The notes: generated from the letters alone by a model not told the origin. 7,899 bases of DNA from Desulfovibrionaceae bacterium (GCA_009783115.1 WRHT01000062.1:1-7899), one strand, 5' to 3'; shown: positions 1 to 5,710, counted from the first letter of the stretch. Program-made: numbers and translations.

Positions 1-1
1 G

Positions 2-502
2 GAACACGGGCTGACCATCCTCTCCTGCCGCGGCGGCCTGGGATTGAGCCACCGGCTCCGTTCCGATTCCGCCTCCCTGAATCACATCACCCGCGCCCTG
101 CTGAGCGAGATTCCCTGCGTGCGCACCCTGCGCGATCCCACCAGGGGGGGGCTGGCCACCACCCTGAATGAAATCGCCGTTCAGTCCCAAAACGCCTGCC
201 GGATCCTCGAGGAGCTTCTGCCGGTCAATCCCGGCGTGCAGGAATGGTGCTCCATCCTCGGCCTGGACCCCCTGTACCTGGCCAATGAAGGCAAATTCAT
301 CTGCATCCTGCCCCAGGAGCGGGCCGAGGCCGCCCTGGACATCCTGCGCCGCTTTCCCTTGAGCGCCGGGGCCGCGCAAATCGGCCGGGTAATCGCCCCC
401 GGTCCCCAGGCCAGGGCCGGACAGGTCATCCTGCAAACCCGCCTGGGCGGGGAACGCCTCCTGGGAATGCTGGAAGGGGAGCAGTTGCCGAGGATTTGCT
501 AG
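2..502 (+). CDS. hypE: HypE, NiFe-hydrogenase maturation protein (C-terminal part, 5' end outside window)
   Basis: HypE dehydrates the carbamoyl group that HypF transfers to its C-terminal cysteine. This gives the thiocyanate that becomes the CN ligands of the NiFe-hydrogenase active site, made in the cytoplasm together with HypC and HypD. The frame is open from base 2, so the gene starts upstream; 166 residues are visible, about the C-terminal half of a roughly 330-350 aa family. Visible family motifs are LRDPTRGGLATTLNEIA, the GLDPLYLANEGKF stretch of the PurM/AIR-synthase-like C-terminal domain, LGGERLLGMLEGEQLPRIC, and the terminal Pro-Arg-Ile-Cys whose Cys is the modified residue. The ending is intact, so the protein is probably functional. 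A run of eight G at 144-151 encodes the Arg-Gly-Gly of the TRGGL motif. An internal TTG at 44 is not the real start, because HypE-like sequence continues upstream of it. Identification is confident; the rest of the hyp cluster is presumably to the left. Confidence 0.95.
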   Translation, partial: EHGLTILSCRGGLGLSHRLRSDSASLNHITRALLSEIPCVRTLRDPTRGGLATTLNEIAVQSQNACRILEELLPVNPGVQEWCSILGLDPLYLANEGKFICILPQERAEAALDILRRFPLSAGAAQIGRVIAPGPQARAGQVILQTRLGGERLLGMLEGEQLPRIC

Positions 503-691
503 GTTTTGCCAATGGCAAGCAGGGCCAGGGCGCGGGGGAAATTGTGATGAATGGATCCCTCGCCGTTGATGACAACCAGATCATTCTCTTGAAAGCATTT
601 TTTATACAAAAGGCTGCCCGAGGCGCTTTGCGCGATTGGCCGAAAATCTTCAACTGCGCCATATCCAAATTCCTTGTTATGCGGGCAAATA
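503..691. other. Intergenic gap between hypE and the convergent regulator
   Basis: These 189 bases lie between two convergent stop codons. I see no convincing gene. A 5-bp stem with a 3-nt loop (TTGCC/GGCAA, 506-518) sits just after the hypE stop but has no T-run behind it, and a T-run at about 599-604 has no stem before it. No rho-independent terminator can therefore be assigned to either gene. The stretch from 575 to 690 is more AT-rich than hypE, consistent with a boundary of inserted accessory DNA, but that is inference. Confidence 0.5.
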
Positions 692-973
692 TCAGGGCCT
701 CGCGGCGGACTGCGCTCCGCCCTGCTGGGAATCCAGGAAGGCCGCCTGGCGCAAGACCTCGGTCAGGAAGGCTTCCGGTTCGATGCCCAGCGCCCGCGCC
801 AGCAGGATCAGGGTCGTGACCGTGGGCGTCTGTACGCCTCTTTCCAGGCGGCGCACGGCCACTTCGCTGCCGCCGATCTCGACCGCCAAACGCATCTGCG
901 TCATCCGGGCCTGTTCCCGCCGGGCGCGCAGAACCTGGGCCAAGGCGGCATTGAAATTGGAAATTTCATACAT
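692..973 (-). CDS. Small XRE-family helix-turn-helix transcriptional regulator
   Basis: This 93-residue protein is essentially one HTH_3/Cro-CI-type DNA-binding domain (about residues 10-70) with a short C-terminal tail and no second sensing or protease domain. The five-helix pattern is visible: LAQVLRARREQARMTQ (helix 1 and turn), MRLAVEIGG (helix 2), SEVAVRRLERGVQTP (recognition helix, then the typical E-x-G-x-x-x-P turn), and LILLARALGIEPEAFL (helices 4 and 5). It is transcribed away from the lipoprotein gene at 1073. The shared 99-bp gap contains a near-perfect palindrome, so it probably represses that gene and perhaps itself. The ATG at 973 directly abuts GTAGGGG on the coding strand, which is too close for a normal Shine-Dalgarno, so the mRNA may be leaderless or nearly so. 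Its ligand or partner is unknown. A GC-rich inverted repeat (704-721) lies inside the last codons. Confidence 0.85.
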   Translation of the reverse strand: MYEISNFNAALAQVLRARREQARMTQMRLAVEIGGSEVAVRRLERGVQTPTVTTLILLARALGIEPEAFLTEVLRQAAFLDSQQGGAQSAARP

Positions 974-992
974 CCCCTACCTATAGCATAGC

Positions 993-1021
993 TTGACTTT
1001 TACGCATGCTATCGGTAGTAT
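993..1021 (+). promoter_or_regulatory. Probable sigma70 promoter of the lipoprotein gene
   Basis: TTGACT (993-998, 5/6 match to the -35 consensus) is followed after 17 bp by TAGTAT (1016-1021, 4/6 match to the -10). The predicted start lies near 1028, about 45 nt before the ATG at 1073. Spacing is ideal and the surroundings are AT-rich in a GC-rich genome. The -10 lies inside the palindrome at 1010-1031, an arrangement typical of a repressed promoter. The promoter is predicted from sequence only. Confidence 0.6.
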
Positions 1022-1031
1022 ACAACCGATA
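1010..1031. promoter_or_regulatory. Near-perfect 22-bp palindrome, likely operator of the XRE regulator
   Basis: The half-sites TATCGGT (1010-1016) and ACCGATA (1025-1031) are exact reverse complements. The centre GTATAC is itself palindromic, so 10 of 11 base pairs match; the only mismatch is A1017 against A1024. The site covers the predicted -10 of the lipoprotein promoter. A further half-site-like TATCGC occurs at 1038-1043, and ATAGC motifs (984-988, 988-992) with an inverted GCTAT (1008-1012) lie on the regulator's side. A dimeric HTH repressor encoded next door is the obvious candidate ligand; binding itself is inference. Confidence 0.6.
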
Positions 1032-1060
1032 TTTTACTATCGCAAAATCGCTGCAAAGCC

Positions 1061-1066
1061 AGGAGG
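1061..1066 (+). promoter_or_regulatory. Strong Shine-Dalgarno for the lipoprotein gene
   Basis: AGGAGG lies 6 nt upstream of the ATG at 1073. It fixes this start, which also gives a complete lipoprotein signal peptide. Confidence 0.85.
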
Positions 1067-1072
1067 AGACAT

Positions 1073-2287
1073 ATGACCTTGAAATTCTTAAAATTACCCT
1101 TTTGTTTTGCCTTATTGCTTCTCTTAGGGGCCTGTGGGGATTCCAACCCGTTGCTCGGCAAATGGCAGAAACTGGGGGGTGAGGAGGACATGATAACCTT
1201 TACCCCCGAGGGCGTTACTATTTTTAATGGCGATGAGAGGGTGCGCGTAAGAGCGTTATACCAGCAAGACAGCGAGAAACAATGGTTGGTAAACGCGGGG
1301 CAAGGCTTGGTTCAAGTTGAAATTCTTAACAAAGACACCATAATGTCAGACATGGGGTCTGGTCTGCCCAAATCAACCTTTATAAGGCTGCTTAGTGCAA
1401 AAGACGCCGAGACGGAGCTGTTGCGGCTCGATGAAGAGGACAGGGCGCGCATGCTGAAGGCCGCCGAGGAAGAAAAAATGCGCCTGGCCAAGGAAGCCGA
1501 GGAAGAAAAAATGCGCCTGGCCAAGGCCAAGGAAGAGGATAAAGCGCGTGAACTGAAGGCCGCCGAGGATGCAAAGTTAGCCGCTGCTGAGGCGGCGGAG
1601 CGTCAGGAGAGGAAGGCCGAAGAGGACAGGCTGTATCAGGAAAGGGAGGCTGAAAGGAAGAGGCTAATCGCCGAAAGGCGGGCCGCCAGGTCCGAATTTA
1701 TTTTCAGCGGCTTCACCCTGGCCGACTCCCCGCAGCAGCTCATCGGAAAGGGGCTGGAGGGCTATGCTATAAGCACCTCTTTCCCGGTGCAGCAGTCGGG
1801 AAAGGCCATCCGCGTGGACGCGCGCCGCCAAAATTTGGGAGAATTCCTGGGCGGCTCCGGTATGTACGCGAACGGGCGCGGCGTAGCCAAGGACGAGAAG
1901 CAGGCCTTGGCCTGGTACCTCAAGGCGGCGGAGCAGAAACACGCGGAGGCGCAGAATAACCTTAAACTGGCTTCAGGCAGCGGCAGCACTAATCATCCAA
2001 AAATTGCCGATACCGGCAAGATCCGGACAGATATCGTCGGGAGAAACACCGGCGAAGGAATACTCAGTTGGGAGTTTTCAAAAGACCATCAACAGGAAAT
2101 CACCATAATACAAACCGAATACTCGGGTGACAAGGCCACCGTGATTATTGACATGAAAACTAGTAAGGCAGCAGGTTATTCATCTAGAACGCAGATGGAG
2201 GGCAAACTTCGCCTCCATTACGAGTGGGTGGCAGGGGATTGGACGTTGATCCGGGTGGAGAATCTGGACTTCAAAAAAGTCTCCTAA
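1073..2287 (+). CDS. Mosaic lipoprotein: lipobox, charged hendecad coiled coil, Sel1-like repeat, C-terminal unknown domain
   Basis: A 404-residue predicted lipoprotein of unknown function. Residues 1-20 form a signal peptide with a Leu-rich core and a lipobox LGAC; Cys21 would be acylated, and Gly22-Asp23 does not give the classic Asp+2 inner-membrane retention signal. Residues 24-107 are a small globular region (LLGKWQKLGGEEDMITFTPEG), perhaps a lipocalin-like beta domain. Residues 120-207 are a highly charged helix made of eight consecutive 11-residue units such as AEEEKMRLAKE, reminiscent of TolA-type spacers. Residues 254-298 hold one Sel1-like repeat (GMYANGRGVAKDEKQALAWYLKAAEQ), usually a protein-interaction module. 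Residues 315-404 form a compact alpha/beta-looking domain ending YEWVAGDWTLIRVENLDF, family not identified. Codon use is mixed: the first 120 codons are AT-richer than the neighbouring genes. Control by the divergent XRE regulator is likely. The sequence suggests a periplasmic scaffold or envelope-stress role but does not prove one. Confidence 0.8.
   Translation: MTLKFLKLPFCFALLLLLGACGDSNPLLGKWQKLGGEEDMITFTPEGVTIFNGDERVRVRALYQQDSEKQWLVNAGQGLVQVEILNKDTIMSDMGSGLPKSTFIRLLSAKDAETELLRLDEEDRARMLKAAEEEKMRLAKEAEEEKMRLAKAKEEDKARELKAAEDAKLAAAEAAERQERKAEEDRLYQEREAERKRLIAERRAARSEFIFSGFTLADSPQQLIGKGLEGYAISTSFPVQQSGKAIRVDARRQNLGEFLGGSGMYANGRGVAKDEKQALAWYLKAAEQKHAEAQNNLKLASGSGSTNHPKIADTGKIRTDIVGRNTGEGILSWEFSKDHQQEITIIQTEYSGDKATVIIDMKTSKAAGYSSRTQMEGKLRLHYEWVAGDWTLIRVENLDFKKVS
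1463..1526 (+). repeat. Tandem 33-bp repeat inside the coiled-coil coding region
   Basis: A 31-nt stretch at 1463-1493 recurs exactly at 1496-1526 (period 33 bp, 11 codons), encoding AEEEKMRLAK twice. It looks like a recent duplication by slippage or recombination and makes the coiled-coil length potentially variable between strains. More diverged units continue on both sides, for example CTGAAGGCCGCCGAGGA at about 1454 and again at about 1554. Confidence 0.9.
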
Positions 2288-2495
2288 TAAAACTTCAATT
2301 CCTCACTAGGCGGCCAACGGAGCGTGGCTCTGTTGGCCGCCTATGGCATTGAATTACGTCCTCTTTTTTCAGGAAGCCCTCGTGTTCATCCAGCGTCATG
2401 ATAGCTGAAACCTGTCAATCGTCGTACAATTCCGCCAGTTGGGACAAATTAACGCCGAAGCCTGCACCTTCCAAACCCCGTTAACCATCAGGTTT
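2288..2495. other. Intergenic stretch after the lipoprotein gene, no gene seen
   Basis: It holds the strong hairpin at 2307-2343 and a T-run at 2364-2369, then about 120 bases in which I find no supported gene, tRNA or promoter with a matching target. A 34-codon minus-strand frame (2399 down to 2295) lacks a ribosome binding site and runs through the hairpin, so I do not call it. Confidence 0.5.
2307..2343 (+). terminator. 37-nt stable hairpin after the lipoprotein gene, terminator-like
   Basis: TAGGCGGCCAAC (2307-2318) pairs perfectly with GTTGGCCGCCTA (2332-2343). The stem continues through a G-U pair (2319/2331) and GAGC/GCTC to a GTG loop, giving 17 pairs with a 3-nt loop. An outer arm TTCAAT (2294-2299) / ATTGAA (2348-2353) could extend it across a small internal loop. 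The hairpin starts 20 nt after the lipoprotein stop. There is no T-run directly behind it; TTTTTT appears about 20 nt later (2364-2369). It may end transcription or protect the mRNA 3' end, or be a repeat remnant. The structure is certain; the role is inferred. Confidence 0.55.
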
Positions 2496-2543
2496 CCAAA
2501 GGAGCCGCGCTCCTTTGGCGGGGGACGGGGGCAGCGCCCCCGT
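2496..2543 (-). repeat. Two back-to-back GC-rich hairpins directly after hemC (terminator/dispersed-repeat-like)
   Basis: Read on the hemC strand, the TGA stop is followed at once by an 8-bp stem with a 3-nt loop (2543-2525; ACGGGGGC / GCCCCCGT). A short C-rich spacer follows, then a 10-bp perfect stem with a 3-nt loop (2518-2496; CCAAAGGAGC / GCTCCTTTGG). Neither is followed by a T-run. Paired GC hairpins of this form at gene ends are, to my knowledge, common in Desulfovibrio-type genomes and may act as terminators or be REP-like elements. A 7-bp direct repeat CAGGTTT (2489-2495 and 2548-2554) flanks the pair, possibly by chance. Confidence 0.65.
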
Positions 2544-3482
2544 TCAACAGGTTTGGGTGAGGCTTTGCAGGATCCCGGCTCCGCCGGCGGCCTTGATTTC
2601 CTTGGCCAGGCTTTGGCCGAGGACGGCGGCCTGGGAGGCCGGGCCTTGAGTCCGTCTGCGGATGACGAGTTGGCCGTCGGGCGTAGCCACCAGCCCGTCC
2701 AGGGTCAGGAGGGCATCTTGCAGGCGGGCGCAAGCGGCGATGGGGGTTTGGCAGCCGCCCTCCAGCTCGGCCAGGAAGGCGCGTTCGGCCTCCACCTGGC
2801 GGCGTGTGGGCGCGTGGTCCAGAAAGGCCAGTTTTTGGGCAAGGTCCGGGTTGTCCAGGCTATATTCCAGGCCCAGGGCTCCCTGCCCCACGGCCGGCAG
2901 AAAATATTCCGGGTCCAGGATCTGTTCCTGGGGGGCGGATAGACCCAGGCGGCGCAGCCCGGCCCGGGCCAGGATGATGGCCGCGAACTCGCCCTGCATG
3001 AGCTTTTTCAGGCGGGTGTCCACATTCCCGCGCAGACCGGACACTTGCAGGTCCGGGCGCAGGGCCAGGAGCTGCGCCTGGCGGCGCAGGCTGCTGGTGC
3101 CTACCTTCGCCCCGGCGGGCAGGGCTTCCAGGCCGGGGTAATCCACGGAGAGCAGGATGTCCTCCTGGGCCTCCCTGGGAGGAATCGCCCCCAGGGTCAG
3201 TCCGGGCGGCAAATCCACGGGGAGATCCTTGATGGAGTGCACCGCGAGGTCCGCCCGCCCGTCCAGCAGGGCTTCCTCAATCTCTTTTACAAAAAGGCCC
3301 TTGCCCCCGACCTTGGCCAGGGGGACATCCAGGATCACGTCGCCCCTGGTTTTCAGGACAAGCAGATCGACGCGCAGGTCCGGCAGGCGCTCGCTGACGC
3401 GCGCGCGGATATGCTCCGCCTGCCAGAGGGCCAGCCGGCTTCCTCGAGTGGCGATGACCAGGCGATCCATGGGGCGGGACAT
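2544..3482 (-). CDS. hemC: Porphobilinogen deaminase (hydroxymethylbilane synthase)
   Basis: HemC polymerises four porphobilinogen molecules into linear hydroxymethylbilane, the precursor of uroporphyrinogen III and hence of siroheme, heme and cobalamin-type tetrapyrroles. The 312 residues match the usual 300-320 aa. Family motifs appear in order: [15 protein letters not shown] at the N-terminus (residues 7-21), [17 protein letters not shown] (59-75), [10 protein letters not shown] (79-88) with catalytic Asp86, [11 protein letters not shown] (128-138), [11 protein letters not shown] (148-158), and [10 protein letters not shown] (241-250) with Cys244 as the dipyrromethane cofactor attachment site. 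All key residues are present, so it should be active. The start at 3482 lies only 3 nt after the stop of the zinc-ribbon gene and has no clear Shine-Dalgarno, suggesting translational coupling; Met5 (3470) is an alternative start. It appears to be the last gene of a three-gene minus-strand unit, with tandem hairpins right after its stop. Confidence 0.97.
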   Translation of the reverse strand: MSRPMDRLVIATRGSRLALWQAEHIRARVSERLPDLRVDLLVLKTRGDVILDVPLAKVGGKGLFVKEIEEALLDGRADLAVHSIKDLPVDLPPGLTLGAIPPREAQEDILLSVDYPGLEALPAGAKVGTSSLRRQAQLLALRPDLQVSGLRGNVDTRLKKLMQGEFAAIILARAGLRRLGLSAPQEQILDPEYFLPAVGQGALGLEYSLDNPDLAQKLAFLDHAPTRRQVEAERAFLAELEGGCQTPIAACARLQDALLTLDGLVATPDGQLVIRRRTQGPASQAAVLGQSLAKEIKAAGGAGILQSLTQTC

Positions 3483-3485
3483 GGC

Positions 3486-3734
3486 CTAATGCCCGCAGCC
3501 GGCGCAGTTGCCGCCGCCGCAGGAACCGCAGCCGCAGGAAGATCCGCCGCCGAAATCGCCGGAATAATCATCCTCGTCGCCCCCGCCCCGGCGCGAACCG
3601 CTCCTGGCCGGGCGGGAAATGATCTTTTCGGCGTCTTTGCCGCCGCACTGGGGGCAGAGCGGCGTGGATCCGCCAAAGACCAATTCCTCAAAAGCATGCT
3701 GGCATTTCAGACATTGAAATTCGTAAATCGGCAT
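3486..3734 (-). CDS. FmdB-family zinc-ribbon protein with Cys/Gly-rich tail
   Basis: The start is set at the ATG at 3734, because GAGGAG (3740-3745) sits 5 nt upstream and because MPIYEFQC is the usual FmdB/CxxC_CXXC_SSSS N-terminus. A longer frame to 3794 overlaps the glycosyltransferase and has no such support. The 82-residue product has a zinc ribbon of four cysteines (C8-x2-C11 and C27-x2-C30), then an Arg/Gly/Asp linker, then a second cluster near the C-terminus (C67, C69, C72, C77, C80, H82). FmdB proteins are small putative regulatory or metal-handling proteins, first named from a formamidase/amidase operon; their molecular role is poorly defined. The gene lies 34 nt after the glycosyltransferase stop and 3 nt before hemC, so it is probably cotranscribed with both. 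The Cys tail could bind zinc or another metal, which is inference. Confidence 0.85.
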   Translation of the reverse strand: MPIYEFQCLKCQHAFEELVFGGSTPLCPQCGGKDAEKIISRPARSGSRRGGGDEDDYSGDFGGGSSCGCGSCGGGNCAGCGH

Positions 3735-3739
3735 AAAAA

Positions 3740-3745
3740 CTCCTC
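3740..3745 (-). promoter_or_regulatory. Shine-Dalgarno deciding the zinc-ribbon start
   Basis: GAGGAG on the coding strand, 5 nt before the ATG at 3734. It supports the short form of the protein over an upstream ATG at 3794. Confidence 0.8.
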
Positions 3746-3768
3746 GCATGTTCCAAGCAAAATGGCTT

Positions 3769-4785
3769 TTAATCGCTTTTCGCGCCGACCGCAAGATAGG
3801 CTTGGCGCAAGGCCGGATGCGCCTCCAGGTTCTCCGCCAACAGCAGGTACATCAGGCGCAGGTTTTGGCGCAGTTGCCGGGCCTGGGCGCGCCGCTCCCG
3901 GATAAGAAGCTGATCCCGGCCGCTTTCCCTCCAGGCGCGCAGGCGATCGCTCAAGACCGCGGCCCGGTGTCCGGCCAGATGCCCTTGCATGACCTTTTGA
4001 AAACCGCTCCGGGCCACGATCATCCGCCGTTCCGGAGCGAGCAGCAGATCCTTGGCCAAATCGGCCAGCCCGGCCGGGTCCTCCTGGTCAAAGAGAAAAA
4101 GATCCCGGCCGTCGGTGAACAGGTCTTCCAGGCCGTGCCGCAAACGCGGGGTAAGCAGGCAGGCGCCGCTGCCCAGGGCCTCAAACACCCGGAAGTTCAG
4201 ATCCCCGGCGATGCTGTGGTTAAGCACCAGCCTGGCCTGGGGATACAGCCGGACGTAATCGCCCCGGCGATGGTGCAGGCCAGGCAGAAAATCCTTCAAG
4301 CGGCGCAGAAAATCCACCCGTCCGGGATTAACCGCCGGGTCGGCCTTGCCCACAAAAAGCAGGTCCCACAATTTCTCGGCGGCTTCCGGCGCGTCCGGGC
4401 TGACCGGCCGGGTAAGCAGGCAGGGCGGCATCCAGAGCAGTTGCTCCTCTCCAAGACGCCCCTTGCCGAAGTTCTCCAGGTTGTCCCGCAGGCTGACCAG
4501 GCAGAGATCAAAGGCCTGGGCATACAGGGGATGCCAGGAATGGATATGCGAATCCACCGAATAAAAGACCGTCAGGCAGGGAAAATCCTCCACTCCCAGA
4601 AGGGCCGGCGGCAAGCTCTTGTCCGCCAGCACCAGGATGTCGTCCGCGTCCAGGTCCGCCTTGGCCCGCAGGGCCGGCCAGTCAAAATACTCCCCCGGCC
4701 CGAAATTCAGCCGGAGGATTTTCCAGCCCGATTCCGCCAGCGACGCGGCAAAAAAAGGATTGCCCACCCAAACTATCCTGGACAT
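3769..4785 (-). CDS. CgeB-like glycosyltransferase (GT-B, Glyco_trans_1_2 C-terminal domain)
   Basis: A 338-residue cytoplasmic protein resembling CgeB/DUF3880-type glycosyltransferases. The N-terminal half carries the Rossmann-like start MSRIVWVGNPFFAASLAESG and the segment VFYSVDSHIHSWHPLYAQAF (residues 73-92), like the family's short acidic motif before an aromatic-rich helix. The C-terminal half has the signature nucleotide-sugar-binding region LNHSIAGDLNFRVFEALGSG (188-207) followed by ACLLTPR and GLEDLFTDGRDLFLFD (218-233). In GT-B enzymes the FEALGSG Glu contacts the sugar nucleotide. The last 60 residues are Arg/Gln/Leu-rich and helical. No signal peptide or membrane segment is seen. 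Donor and acceptor sugars cannot be read from sequence; relatives modify polysaccharides, flagellin or spore surfaces. It is divergent from murI (104-nt gap), upstream of the zinc-ribbon gene and hemC, and has no obvious Shine-Dalgarno before the ATG. Confidence 0.8.
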   Translation of the reverse strand: MSRIVWVGNPFFAASLAESGWKILRLNFGPGEYFDWPALRAKADLDADDILVLADKSLPPALLGVEDFPCLTVFYSVDSHIHSWHPLYAQAFDLCLVSLRDNLENFGKGRLGEEQLLWMPPCLLTRPVSPDAPEAAEKLWDLLFVGKADPAVNPGRVDFLRRLKDFLPGLHHRRGDYVRLYPQARLVLNHSIAGDLNFRVFEALGSGACLLTPRLRHGLEDLFTDGRDLFLFDQEDPAGLADLAKDLLLAPERRMIVARSGFQKVMQGHLAGHRAAVLSDRLRAWRESGRDQLLIRERRAQARQLRQNLRLMYLLLAENLEAHPALRQAYLAVGAKSD

Positions 4786-4888
4786 ACGCCGCTATAATTA
4801 CGCTGAATGCGGCATCTTGTATAGCCTGGAGCGGCGGGTTCGCGTTTTTGCGGCTTTCAAAAGCTGTCTTTTGCTGGTATGCGAAGAA
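4786..4888. promoter_or_regulatory. Divergent gap between the glycosyltransferase and murI, probable promoter region
   Basis: A consensus -10 hexamer TATAAT lies on the plus strand at 4793-4798, but I see no convincing -35 at 16-18 bp. The hexamer is about 90 nt upstream of murI. On the minus strand the same AT-rich patch could serve the glycosyltransferase, with no better match. A weak 6-bp stem (4851-4856/4861-4866, loop TCAA) lies in the murI leader. Both promoters must be in or near this gap because the genes diverge, but the exact elements are uncertain. Confidence 0.35.
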
Positions 4889-5710
4889 ATGATGAACGCG
4901 AATCTGCCCATAGGGATATTTGACTCCGGGGTAGGCGGGCTTACGGTGCTGCGGGAGATCGAGCGGCGGCTGCCCTGGGAGGAGCTGCTGTACCTTGGGG
5001 ATACGGCGAGGCTCCCCTACGGCACGAAAAGCCGGGAAACCGTAACCCGTTATTCCTTGCAGGCCGCGGCCAGCCTGGTGGAGCGCGGGATCAAGCTGCT
5101 GGTGGTGGCCTGCAATACCGCGAGCGCCGCGGCCCTGGAAGATTTACAGGCCCGGTGGCCGGATCTGCCGGTGATCGGGGTGGTGGAGCCGGGGGCCAGG
5201 GCGGCCTGCGCGGCCAGCCCAAGCGGGCGCATCGCGGTGATCGCCACCGAATCCGCCATTGCCGGGGGGGCTTACCAGCGGGCCATCGGGCGCATCAATC
5301 CCCTGGCCAGGGTGAGCGGGCAGGGCTGTTCGCTTTTTGTCGCCCTGGCCGAGGAAGGCTGGCTGGACGGCCCTGTCGTCGAGGCGGTGGCCGGCCGTTA
5401 CCTGGCCCCTTTTCTGGAACCTGGGGAAAGACCTGATTGCCTGGTGCTGGGCTGCACGCATTTTCCGCTGCTCGAAGCGCCTATCCGCAAGATCATGGGG
5501 GCGGACACAAAAATTGTGGATTCGGCGGAGTGCGCGGCCCTGGACGTGGAAAACACCCTGGCCGGGATGCGGGCCTTGCGCCCGGAAACCGGGAAAAAAG
5601 GGCGGGCCTTTTTCCTGACCACGGACGACCCGGCGCGCTTCGCCCGCACCGGAAGCCTGTTCCTGGGCCGGGATCTGGCCGAAGAACGCGTGGAGCTGAT
5701 TAGTCTTTAG
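4889..5710 (+). CDS. murI: Glutamate racemase
   Basis: MurI interconverts L- and D-glutamate in the cytoplasm, supplying D-Glu for MurD in peptidoglycan precursor synthesis, without cofactor, by a two-cysteine mechanism. With the ATG at 4889 the product has 273 residues, normal for the family. The frame stays open to 4619, but that upstream part lies in the glycosyltransferase gene and lacks homology-like sequence. Landmarks are PIGIFDSGVGGLTVLREI (residues 7-24) with Asp12-Ser13, LYLGDTARLPYG (34-45), VVACNTASAAAL (72-83) with catalytic Cys75, GVVEPGARAA (97-106), and LVLGCTHFPLL (185-195) with catalytic Cys189 and His191. All catalytic positions are kept. Two ATG codons are adjacent (4889 and 4892), with only a weak GAAGAA-like ribosome site, so either may be used. 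The next gene begins about 80 nt downstream on the same strand. The stop codon lies inside an imperfect 42-bp tandem duplication. Confidence 0.96.
   Translation: MMNANLPIGIFDSGVGGLTVLREIERRLPWEELLYLGDTARLPYGTKSRETVTRYSLQAAASLVERGIKLLVVACNTASAAALEDLQARWPDLPVIGVVEPGARAACAASPSGRIAVIATESAIAGGAYQRAIGRINPLARVSGQGCSLFVALAEEGWLDGPVVEAVAGRYLAPFLEPGERPDCLVLGCTHFPLLEAPIRKIMGADTKIVDSAECAALDVENTLAGMRALRPETGKKGRAFFLTTDDPARFARTGSLFLGRDLAEERVELISL

Noticed and set aside
704..721. GGCGGA/TCCGCC hairpin at the 3' end of the regulator gene as a terminator
   Set aside because: Only 6 bp, lies within the coding sequence, and has no T-run on either side.
496..819. Plus-strand open frame across the hypE/regulator gap
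   Set aside because: No ribosome site, no recognisable motif, and its 3' half is antisense to the XRE gene, whose domain pattern is clear.
2295..2399. 34-codon minus-strand frame starting MTLDEHEGFL
   Set aside because: No Shine-Dalgarno, runs through the strong hairpin at 2307-2343, and shows no similarity I recognise.
3748..4797. Long plus-strand open frame (349 codons) antisense to the glycosyltransferase
   Set aside because: Gln/Pro/Gly-rich low-information composition, as expected for the complement of a GC-rich gene; the minus-strand frame has clear glycosyltransferase motifs.
4619..4888. 90-residue N-terminal extension of murI
   Set aside because: Overlaps the divergent glycosyltransferase gene and precedes the canonical glutamate racemase N-terminus.
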